From Closterium sp. NIES-65 (Eukaryota; Streptophyta; Zygnematophyceae; Desmidiales; Closteriaceae): a DNA stretch of 64,000 bases. Where the stretch lies: contig CANXME010002486.1 of assembly GCA_948144175.1 (NCBI GenBank), positions 3,162,001 to 3,226,000 of the forward strand, written 5' to 3'. The notes under the pieces were generated by a model. It did not search any database and was not told the origin of the DNA. It saw only the letters and a list, made by a program, of their open reading frames with translations. Below, in pieces: positions 50,072 through 57,852 of the stretch (positions within the stretch are counted from its first letter, which is position 1; each line of letters opens with the position of its first letter). The position numbers and the translations under genes are program-made.

Positions 50072-51041
50072 CATTACTCTCGCGGCCCCGCTGTCCCTCT
50101 GACGCGGCCCCGCCACCCCTGCTTGACGTGGCCCCGCCGCCTCCTCTGCAGCGGCTCCGCCGCCTCCTCTGACGCGGCCCCGCCGCCCGCTGATCGCGGC
50201 CCCGCCGCCGGCTCTGACGCGGCCCCGCCGCCGGCTCTGACGCGGCCCCGCCGCCCGCTGATCGCGGCCCGCCGCTGGCCCTGACGCGGCCCCGCCGCCG
50301 GCTCTTAGCCGGCCTCGCCGCCGGCTCCAACGCGGCCCCGCCGCCCGCCTCGACGAGGCCCCGCCGCCGGCTCTGACGCGGCCCCGCCGCCGCCTCCTGA
50401 TCGCGGCCCCGCCTCGGCTCTCTCGCGGCCTCGCCGCCGACCCTGACGCGGCCCCGCCCCGGCTCTCACGCGGCCCCGCCGCCGGCTCTCTTGCGGCCCC
50501 GCCGCCGGCTCTCTTGCGGCCCCGCCCCGGCTCTCTTACGGCCCCGCCGCCGGCCCTGACGCGGCCCCTGCCTCGGCTCTCAGGCGGCCCCGCCGCCGGC
50601 TCTCTTGCGGCCCTGACGCCAGCTCTGAAGCGGCCCCGCCCCTGCTCTCACGAGGCCCCTGCCCCGGCTCTCAAGCAGCCCCGCCGCCGGCCCTCCCGCG
50701 GCCCTGCCGCCGGCTCTGACGCGGCCCCGCCCCGGTTCTTTCACGCGGCCCTGCCGCCCCACCTGCAGCAGCCGAGCCGCCCTGTCGCCGAGCCCCCCCG
50801 GGAGCCGAGCCGCCCTGCCCCCGAGCCGCCCTGCCGCCGAGCCGCCCGGGAGCCGAGCCGCCCTGCACCCGAGCCGCCCAGCCGCCGAGCAGCCCGGGAG
50901 CCGAGCTGCTGTGCACCCGAGCCGCCCGGTCGCCGAGCCGCCTTTCTGCAGAGCTGCACGACCTGCCCTGCCTGGTGAGCACAGTCCCACAGTCACTGCG
51001 AGCTCTTTCCCTACTGCTTGCACTGCGTCGCTGTCGTCGCC
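50072..51041 (+). repeat. F GC-rich repeat leader with splice-donor-like site
   Basis: From 50085 to 50740 are degenerate units of GCGGCCCCGCCGCCGGCTCT of about 20-24 bp. From 50760 to 50950 are GCCGAGCCGCCC units. No usable frame. CCTGGTGAGCACAG (50972-50985) fits a 5' splice site 67 bases before the gag ATG. Confidence 0.8.
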
Positions 51042-54000
51042 ATGGCTACCCCTAGTGTCCTAGCTTTTGACGCTGAGGGTCGCGCCATTGATTTTGAGGT
51101 CTGGTTAGACGACCTGCAGCTGTTCTTACAGTGCGACAGGGCTGACGGCCTTTCTCTCTTTGACCTCACCTCTGGCGCCTCTCCTGCTCCTGCTGCTGAT
51201 GCTGATCCCACTGTCCGCTCTCAGTGGGCCACACGCGATGCTTCTGCACGTCTTGCTGTGCGTCGCCACCTCCCTACCTCTGAGCGTGCGCACTTTAGTC
51301 AGTACAAGAGTGCTCAGACCTTGTACGACGCTGTAGTTGCGCGCTACTCCTCCCCTGCCACTGCTGCACTGAGCCGTCTCATGCTTCCCTACCTCTTTCC
51401 TGACCTCTCTGCCTTTCCCACTGTCGCTGACCTCATTACGCACCTCCGCACTAGTGACACTCGCTACCGCGCCGCCCTTCCTGCTGAGTTCTGCGCTAAG
51501 AACCCACCCCCCATGTACATCGCTCTCTACTACGTAGTCGCACGCCTCCCTGACTCCCTTCGCGTCGTCAGGGACCACTTTCTCGCAGTCTGTCCCACCA
51601 CCCTCACCGTCGACCTCCTCAAGAAGGCCCTCCTCGCAGCGGAGAAGAGCATAGTCGCTGTAGGTGCTTCTCGTGGTGACCCTCGCACCCCCATCTTTGA
51701 GGGGTGCTCTCCTTCCCCCTTGCTGCCCTCTGTTGCCTCTGCTGCTGCTGCCGACCTGCTTGGTCTTGAGTCGGTCGGCGCGGCGTCTGCCCCTAGTGGG
51801 AGACGTCGCTCCAGCAAGGGCAAGGGGGGCAAGGGTGCGGGTGGAGCTGGAGGGGGCGGTGGCGGTGGCGGCGGTGGCGGCGGAGGGAGTGGGGGTGGCG
51901 GCGGGACTAGTGGCGGGGGTGGTGGTGGTGGTGGCAGCAGCGGCGGAGACGGTGGTGGTGGTGCCAGCGGTGGTGGTGGAGGCAGCGGCGGAGGTGGAGG
52001 CGGCGGAGGTGGAGGCGGTGGAGGCGGCAGCGGAGGAGGCGGTGGTGGTGGAGGAGGTGGAGCTGGTCGGGGTGGTACCCAGCAGCGTAGCGGCGGTGGT
52101 AGTGGCCAGCGCTCGCAGCGGCAGCAGCAGCAGCGCTCGCGGGACATCCCTCCGCCTCAGCAGCTTCGTGAGTGGTACGCTGGGCGTCAGAGGGGTGGGG
52201 GTACTGGTCCCTGCACCTACGTTCTTCGTTCCGGCGACCGCGCGGGTGAGCAGTGTGGGGGTGCCCACGCCGCCCAGCGCTGCTTTGGCCGCCTGACGGA
52301 CGCTTGGCGTCAGCAGTTCCCTGGGGCTAGTGAGATCCCTCGCTGGGATGAGCTTCTTAGGGCTGGTGTAGCGATCTTTGATCTTGATTTTGATGCTATC
52401 CTTGCTGCTATGTATGCTGTGACTTATAGTGAGGAGAATGAGGGTTACCGGTGTTTCCAGCCCGACCCGGGCATTGGTACTGCTGCGCTAGGTGCTTGTG
52501 AGGCTGCTGCTCTAGGTGCCAGTGCGTCTGCGCTCTCAGGTACTGGTGAGACTGCGCTCTCAGGTACTGCGTCGTCCTCGTCCTCCCTCACTTTCACACT
52601 TGACTCCGGGGCTTCTCGCTCCTTCTTTCGAGACCGCACTACCCTTACGCCGCTCGGCCGGCCGGTTGCAGTCTCCCTTGCTGACCCCTCTGGGGGTCCT
52701 GTCCTGTCTCACTTCTCCACTGTCCTCCCGTGTCCGGCTGCCCCTTCGGGCACCCTGTCTGGTCTGTACCTTCCCTCGTTCTCTACGAACTTGGTGAGTG
52801 GCGCGGACCTGCAGGATGTGGGGGTTCACCAGTTCACTCCTGCGAGTCAGCGGGTGACCCACTGCACGGAGGCACGCACAGGCCGACACCTGGCCACGTT
52901 CTCGCGTCGGCCGGGGTCGAGTCTCTACACCCTGACCGTTGAGTCTCCTCCTGTCCCTGCGTCTGGTCAGGTGGCTGCGTCAGGTCAGGTGCTTGCTGCT
53001 GCGTCCCGGTCAGGTCCAGAGTCTGCCCCCTGTTCTTGTCGCCTCCTGTCTCACGAGACTCTCCTATGGCACCACCGTCTTGGCCACCCCTCCTTGCCCC
53101 GTCTTCGGAGCATGGCTTCCCGTGTCCTTGTCTCTGGTCTTCCCCAGTCTCTCCCTCCTCTCCCCTCCGGGCCAGGACCTTCCTGTGTCCCCTGTGTCGA
53201 GGGTCGCCTCCGGGCTACTCCTCACTCCTCCCACTTCCCCCCGACAGAGGCTCCCCTGCAGACGCTTCACATGGATGTGTGGGGCCCAGCCCCCGTCCGT
53301 GGGCAGGGTCACGAGCGCTACTTCCTGTTGGTGGTTGACGACTACTCGCGTTACACCACAGTCCTCCCCTTGCGCAGCAAGGGTGCGGTCACTGAGGTGC
53401 TGATCGACTGGATCCGCGAGGCTCGTCTCCAGCTCAGGAAGAGCTTCGGCTCGGACTTTCCTGTTCTGCGTCGGCACTCGGACAGAGGCGGAGAGTTCTC
53501 TTCTCGCCTTCTGCGAGACTACTGTCGTGCACGGGGGATCCGCCAGACCTTCACGCTTCCGGACTCACCACAGCAAAATGGGATTGCTGAGCGCCGCATT
53601 GGCATGGTCATGGATGTCGCTCGTACGTCCATGATGCATGCGGCTGCCCCCCATTTTCTGTGGCCGTTTGCGGTGAGGTACGCGGCGCATCAGCTCAACC
53701 TTCACCCCCGGGTCTCTCGGCCTGCGATGTCCCCAGCCTTGCTGTGGACGGGGAAGGTTGGCGATGCGTCTGTGTTCCGTGTCTGGGGATCTCGGGCGTT
53801 TGTCCGCGACTTGTCTGCGGACAAGCTGTCCCCTCGTGCTGCTCCCTGTGTCTTCCTTGGCTTCCCCACTGACGCGCCAGGGTGGCAGTTTTACCACCCC
53901 TCCTCTCGTCGTGTTCTGTCCTCCCAGGACGTCACGTTCGACGAGTCAGTCCCCTTCTACCGTCTCTTCCCCTACCGCACTCCTTCCCTCCCCCCTCCCC

Positions 54001-56945
54001 TGGACTTCCTTGTGCCGGTTCCCCCCCCGGTAGACCCCCTCCCCCCTCAGGTTCCTGCCCCCTCAGGTGTGTCCCAGGTAGACGCCGTTGACCCGGTCGA
54101 GGTTACTGGTGACTCTGGTGCTGCTGCGGGTGCTGAGCCTGGGGGTGCTGACTCTGGGGGTGCTGTGCGCGGGGGTGCTGAGCCTGGGGGTGCTACTGCT
54201 GGGGGTGCTGGGCCTGAGGGTGCTACTGCGGAGGGTGCGGAGCCTGGGGGTGCTGAGCCGGGGGGTGCTGTGCCTGGAGGTGCTGGGTCTGGGGGTGCTG
54301 GGTCGGGAGCTGCTGAGCCTGGGGGTGCTGAGCTACTAGCTGCTGAGCCTGGGTGTGCTGCGTCTGGAGCTGCTGAGCCTTCGGTTTCTCCTGCTGCTGC
54401 GTCTCGCCGGGAGCCCCTCTCTCCACAGGAGCTGCGCGAGTGGTTCGCTCGCCGCTGGAGGCGTGCTGGTGAGTCTGGAGGTGCTGCTGGAGCTGGAGCT
54501 GGAGCTTCTTCGACCGTCGAGGGTGCGGGTGCTACCGGTCCCGGAGCTGCTGGACCTGCTAGTCCTTCTGGAGCTGGAGCTGCTGAGGGCGTTGGTGCTG
54601 AGCCTACTGCTGTTGGTCCTGCCGCTGGAGGTGTGGGTGGCGCTGGTGCTGTCGCTGAGGGTGTTGGTGCTGTCCTTGCTGAGTCTGGAGCTGCCGCGCG
54701 GCCTCGGCCATACTTCGTTCCGCTCCTGCAGCAGGTTCTTGGTCTTTCTCCTCCAGTAGAGGGTGCACCGCCTGTCCAGTCGCAGTCCCTGCTGGAGCCT
54801 TCCTCTCCACTGCCTGCTCCCTCTCCTTACACTGGTCCTACTGGAGGTCTTGCTGAGCGTCGTGAGCCTGCGTCTCGTCCCGCGTCGCCTGTTCGTGCTG
54901 CTCGCGCTAGTGGTCGCAGTTCGCGTCAGCGTCCTCCTCCTGTCCCTGGCACGCACCGGATGTCTTTGCGTCCGTCCACTGCTCCTTTGCGTGGCCCTTT
55001 GCCTTCTCCTCCTGAGTCCTCTCTTCCTGCGCTTGCCGACCCTGAGTCAGACTCTCTTCGTGCTGCCAGTCCTACTGTCACGCGTCTGATTGCTACTGTC
55101 GTCACTAACCCCTCTTTTGAGTCCACTGCTGCGTCTGCTCTAGTCGCTGAGCTCGTCGACTTTGCTGCTCGCTGTCGTCTCGACTACGCTGCTAGTCTTG
55201 TTGCTAAGTCTGCGTCTGTCTGTCCTCCGTCCGTCGGGGGTGAGTGTGCTCTTGGCACGGACGTCCTAGAGGACAGGCAGGAGGAGTTACAGTGTCTAGC
55301 GGCTGCTTCACCTCATCTCGCGTCTGTACTGCTTGCCCCTGAGGGAGACCCGGATGCACTAGACATCCCGACTCCGCGTTCTTACGCGGAGGCCGTAGAG
55401 GGTCCCTACTCCTCTCAGTGGCAGGCAGCTATGGATGCAGAGATGGCTTCCTGGAATTCCACAGGCACCTACGTTGACGCGGTTCCCCCTCCTGGGGCGA
55501 ACATCGTCAGTGGCATGTGGATCTTCAGGGTGAAGCGGCCGCCGGGCTCTCCACCTGTCTTAAAGGCACGGTACGTTGCTCGTGGCTTCAGTCAGCGGCA
55601 GGGAGTTGACTACTTTCAGACCTTCTCTCCCACCCCGAAGATGACTACTCTTCGGGTGCTGCTGCACATAGCCGCTCAGCGCGACTACGAGCTTCACTCT
55701 CTCGACTTCAGCACTGCGTTCTTGCAGGGTAGCCTGCACGAGGAGATCTGGCTTCGCCGTCCACCTGGCTTCACTGGGACTTTCCCTCCTGGCACCCAGT
55801 GGAGCCTCCGACGGCCAGTCTACGGTCTCCGCCAGGCACCGCGTGAGTGGCACGACACACTGAGGACTACGCTTGCGGCTCTTGGGTTTGCTCCTTCTAC
55901 TGCTGACCCGTCGCTGTTTCTTCGCACCGACACTTCCCTGCCGCCGTTCTACATCCTCGTGTACGTCGACAACTTGGTCTTTGCCACAGCGGACACTGCT
56001 GGACTCGCCTACGTGAAGTCCGAGCTGCTGAAGAGACACACGTGCACAGACCAGGGTGAACTGCGCAGCTACCTTGGGTTGCAAATCACCCGGGACAGAG
56101 CACGCCGCACCATTACCTTGACTCAGTCACACATGGTGCAGCAGGTCCTTCAGCGCTTCGGCTTCACGTACTCCTCGCCTCAGGCCACTCCTCTGCCTAC
56201 TCGCCACTCACTCTCAGCTCTGCCTTTGGATGAGTCCGTAGAGTCGAGTGGTCCGTATGCAGAGCTTGTTGGCTGCCTCATGTACCTGATGACCTGCACA
56301 CGACCTGACCTTGCATACCCTCTGAGCATTCTTGCACGGTATGTTGCTCCTGGGAGACACAGACCAGAGCACATGGTTGCAGCGAAGAGGGTATTGCGCT
56401 ACCTGTGCAGTACGTCGGGCATGGGGCTAGTGCTTGGAGGGCGGAGTCCAGTGGTCCTTACCGGCCACGCGGACGCTTCTTGGGCTGACGACCAGGCTAC
56501 GCAGCGGTCGTCACAGGGTTACACCTTCAGCCTTGGTTCCGGCTCTGTCTCGTGGCGGTCTACTCGCTCGTCTTCGGTTCTCGGCTCCAGTTGTGAGGCC
56601 GAGATCTACGCCGGGGCCATGGCTGCACAGGAGCTTCGCTGGCTCACCTACCTGCTGACTGACCTTGGAGAGCCGCCTCGTTCTCCTCCAGTGCTGTACG
56701 TAGACAACAAGGCCATGCTGGCCTTGTGTCGAAAGCAGCGCTTGGAGCACAGAACGAAGCACATTGCTCTCCGCTACTTCCTTGCTCGTGAGCTGCAGCA
56801 GCGTGGTCAGTTGCGACTTGCGTACGTGGCCTCTGGGGCCAACACTGCCGATGTGTTCACCAAGGCACTCGCGCCTTGTGACCATCAGCGCTTTTGCACC
56901 CAGCTGGGTCTTGTGCTTGTCTTGCCTCACTTGCTCTCCTCTTGA
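51042..56945 (+). CDS. gag-pol: F Gag-Pol polyprotein, 1,967 residues, open
   Basis: The ATG at 51042 was chosen because MATPSVLAFDAEG is the Gag start in D, E and G too. Capsid-like region 1-250; Gly-rich 265-346; finger Cys391, Cys405, His409, Cys414; protease DSGA with Asp521; integrase zinc region WHHRLGHPS with CVPCVEGR, core Asp745, Asp814, Glu850 (35 residues between the last two); GGAEP spacer and Gly/Ala repeats about 1020-1230; RT first Asp1555 in LDFSTAFLQG; loop YVDN with Asn1644 where Asp is expected; RNase H Asp1811, Glu1852, Asp1888. It ends PHLLSS with a TGA. Asn1644 should abolish polymerase activity. HSDRGGEF is preceded by Arg instead of Leu, and NTADVF by SGA instead of SEA. 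Confidence 0.95.
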   Translation: MATPSVLAFDAEGRAIDFEVWLDDLQLFLQCDRADGLSLFDLTSGASPAPAADADPTVRSQWATRDASARLAVRRHLPTSERAHFSQYKSAQTLYDAVVARYSSPATAALSRLMLPYLFPDLSAFPTVADLITHLRTSDTRYRAALPAEFCAKNPPPMYIALYYVVARLPDSLRVVRDHFLAVCPTTLTVDLLKKALLAAEKSIVAVGASRGDPRTPIFEGCSPSPLLPSVASAAAADLLGLESVGAASAPSGRRRSSKGKGGKGAGGAGGGGGGGGGGGGGSGGGGGTSGGGGGGGGSSGGDGGGGASGGGGGSGGGGGGGGGGGGGGSGGGGGGGGGGAGRGGTQQRSGGGSGQRSQRQQQQRSRDIPPPQQLREWYAGRQRGGGTGPCTYVLRSGDRAGEQCGGAHAAQRCFGRLTDAWRQQFPGASEIPRWDELLRAGVAIFDLDFDAILAAMYAVTYSEENEGYRCFQPDPGIGTAALGACEAAALGASASALSGTGETALSGTASSSSSLTFTLDSGASRSFFRDRTTLTPLGRPVAVSLADPSGGPVLSHFSTVLPCPAAPSGTLSGLYLPSFSTNLVSGADLQDVGVHQFTPASQRVTHCTEARTGRHLATFSRRPGSSLYTLTVESPPVPASGQVAASGQVLAAASRSGPESAPCSCRLLSHETLLWHHRLGHPSLPRLRSMASRVLVSGLPQSLPPLPSGPGPSCVPCVEGRLRATPHSSHFPPTEAPLQTLHMDVWGPAPVRGQGHERYFLLVVDDYSRYTTVLPLRSKGAVTEVLIDWIREARLQLRKSFGSDFPVLRRHSDRGGEFSSRLLRDYCRARGIRQTFTLPDSPQQNGIAERRIGMVMDVARTSMMHAAAPHFLWPFAVRYAAHQLNLHPRVSRPAMSPALLWTGKVGDASVFRVWGSRAFVRDLSADKLSPRAAPCVFLGFPTDAPGWQFYHPSSRRVLSSQDVTFDESVPFYRLFPYRTPSLPPPLDFLVPVPPPVDPLPPQVPAPSGVSQVDAVDPVEVTGDSGAAAGAEPGGADSGGAVRGGAEPGGATAGGAGPEGATAEGAEPGGAEPGGAVPGGAGSGGAGSGAAEPGGAELLAAEPGCAASGAAEPSVSPAAASRREPLSPQELREWFARRWRRAGESGGAAGAGAGASSTVEGAGATGPGAAGPASPSGAGAAEGVGAEPTAVGPAAGGVGGAGAVAEGVGAVLAESGAAARPRPYFVPLLQQVLGLSPPVEGAPPVQSQSLLEPSSPLPAPSPYTGPTGGLAERREPASRPASPVRAARASGRSSRQRPPPVPGTHRMSLRPSTAPLRGPLPSPPESSLPALADPESDSLRAASPTVTRLIATVVTNPSFESTAASALVAELVDFAARCRLDYAASLVAKSASVCPPSVGGECALGTDVLEDRQEELQCLAAASPHLASVLLAPEGDPDALDIPTPRSYAEAVEGPYSSQWQAAMDAEMASWNSTGTYVDAVPPPGANIVSGMWIFRVKRPPGSPPVLKARYVARGFSQRQGVDYFQTFSPTPKMTTLRVLLHIAAQRDYELHSLDFSTAFLQGSLHEEIWLRRPPGFTGTFPPGTQWSLRRPVYGLRQAPREWHDTLRTTLAALGFAPSTADPSLFLRTDTSLPPFYILVYVDNLVFATADTAGLAYVKSELLKRHTCTDQGELRSYLGLQITRDRARRTITLTQSHMVQQVLQRFGFTYSSPQATPLPTRHSLSALPLDESVESSGPYAELVGCLMYLMTCTRPDLAYPLSILARYVAPGRHRPEHMVAAKRVLRYLCSTSGMGLVLGGRSPVVLTGHADASWADDQATQRSSQGYTFSLGSGSVSWRSTRSSSVLGSSCEAEIYAGAMAAQELRWLTYLLTDLGEPPRSPPVLYVDNKAMLALCRKQRLEHRTKHIALRYFLARELQQRGQLRLAYVASGANTADVFTKALAPCDHQRFCTQLGLVLVLPHLLSS

Positions 56946-57151
56946 CTTCACTTGTACTGTGACATATATTTATACCTGCTCTTGCTTGTCTAGTTTTATA
57001 TATATGTCTGTACTCCTGCATGTGAACTGGCCTCTGGCCCTACTCTTGTGCTCGGACTGTGTGGTGACCTTGTGATCCACCCTGAGCTTGCTTTGCTTTG
57101 CTTGACTGGTCTTGTGACCCCTTGTTCTCCCCCACTTTGCCTATGGGGGTG
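56946..57151 (+). promoter_or_regulatory. F conserved 3' UTR and polypurine tract
   Basis: Hairpins GGCC-TCT-GGCC (57029-57039) and GGTC-TTGT-GACC (57108-57119) flank a GTGGTGAC..GATCCAC block and CTTTG repeats. It ends CTATGGGGGTG before the LTR. Conservation with A, B, D, E and G is much higher than in the leaders. Confidence 0.75.
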
Positions 57152-57284
57152 TGTCAAACATTATACATGTTATGCTTGTGCAGGCTACAGTGGGTTAGCC
57201 TATAAGGGGTACACAATTCTAGGGTTTCCTACTTGTACTCATTTCACTGCTAGTTCATTCATTCCTGTTCTCTTATCTTTCACT
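57152..57284 (+). repeat. F 3' LTR (133 bp)
   Basis: It begins TGTCAAACATTATAC and ends TCTTTCACT, followed by GTAAC. Confidence 0.95.
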
Positions 57285-57506
57285 GTAACGGCATTAAACT
57301 GTTAAATTTATGGGCATTTGAACTGACGGCTGATTTTTGTTATATATGCGTAGTCTGGTTACTTCCGTATCGGATCGCGGAGGCGAAGGCTACAACAATT
57401 CGCTTGTTTAAATCAAAAGAAATAGACTAAAGCCCACACTGATGGCATGCCATCCCAGAGGGCATCAACCGTAAACACTATAAGATAAGATGTTTAGGGT
57501 TAATAC
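57285..57506. other. AT-rich flank between F and G
   Basis: No gene was seen. A perfect 14-bp palindrome GATGGCATGCCATC lies at 57441-57454. The last five bases, AATAC (57502-57506), should be one duplication of G, whose other copy is outside the window. Confidence 0.6.
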
Positions 57507-57642
57507 TGAGAAGATGTGAACGAGAAAAAAATGAATGAACTATGAATGAAGTGGGTACAAGTACTAACCCTAATTGGGTTGTACCCCCTATGGGATACCC
57601 CACTATAGCCTACACAAAAGCATAAGCTATAATGTTCTGACA
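57507..57642 (-). repeat. G 3' LTR (136 bp)
   Basis: On the minus strand it starts TGTCAGAACATTATAGC, as in E, and ends ATCTTCTCA. The conserved polypurine block reads TATGGGGATG here (one G to A), at 57643-57652. Confidence 0.9.
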
Positions 57643-57852
57643 CATCCCCATAGGCAAAGTGGGGGAGAACAGGGGGTCACAAGACCAGTCATGCAAAGCA
57701 AAGCAAAGCAAGCTCAGGGTGGATCACAAAGTCACCACACATTCCGAGCACAAGTTCAAGGTCACAAGGCCAGTTCACATGCAGGAGTACATATACATAT
57801 AAGGCTAGACAAGCAAGAGCAGGTATATATATATGTAACAGTACAAACAAGG
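57643..57852 (-). promoter_or_regulatory. G conserved 3' UTR
   Basis: It has the same order of GGCC-TTGT-GACC-like and GGTC-TTGT-GACC hairpins, GATCCACC block and CTTTG run as in F, then a TATATA patch next to the stop codon. Confidence 0.65.

Larger units (their letters stand above)
49845..57284 (+). mobile_element. Element F: complete copia element with an unbroken Gag-Pol frame
   Basis: The 7,440-bp element lies between GTAAC duplications (49840-49844 and 57285-57289). LTRs are 49845-49977 and 57152-57284 (133 bp), differing at 4 positions including the outermost base of each. It has primer site, hairpin module, repeat leader, one 1,967-codon frame, conserved 3' UTR and polypurine tract. 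It is the best reference copy of the family here, though its RT active site is mutated. Confidence 0.96.

Noticed and set aside
51126-52268. 380-codon minus-strand frame opposite F gag
   Set aside because: Antisense shadow of a highly biased codon tract; no domain, and not kept open in E or G.
57441-57454. Palindrome GATGGCATGCCATC as an operator or origin
   Set aside because: A single 14-bp palindrome in AT-rich flanking DNA without a neighbouring gene is not enough evidence.
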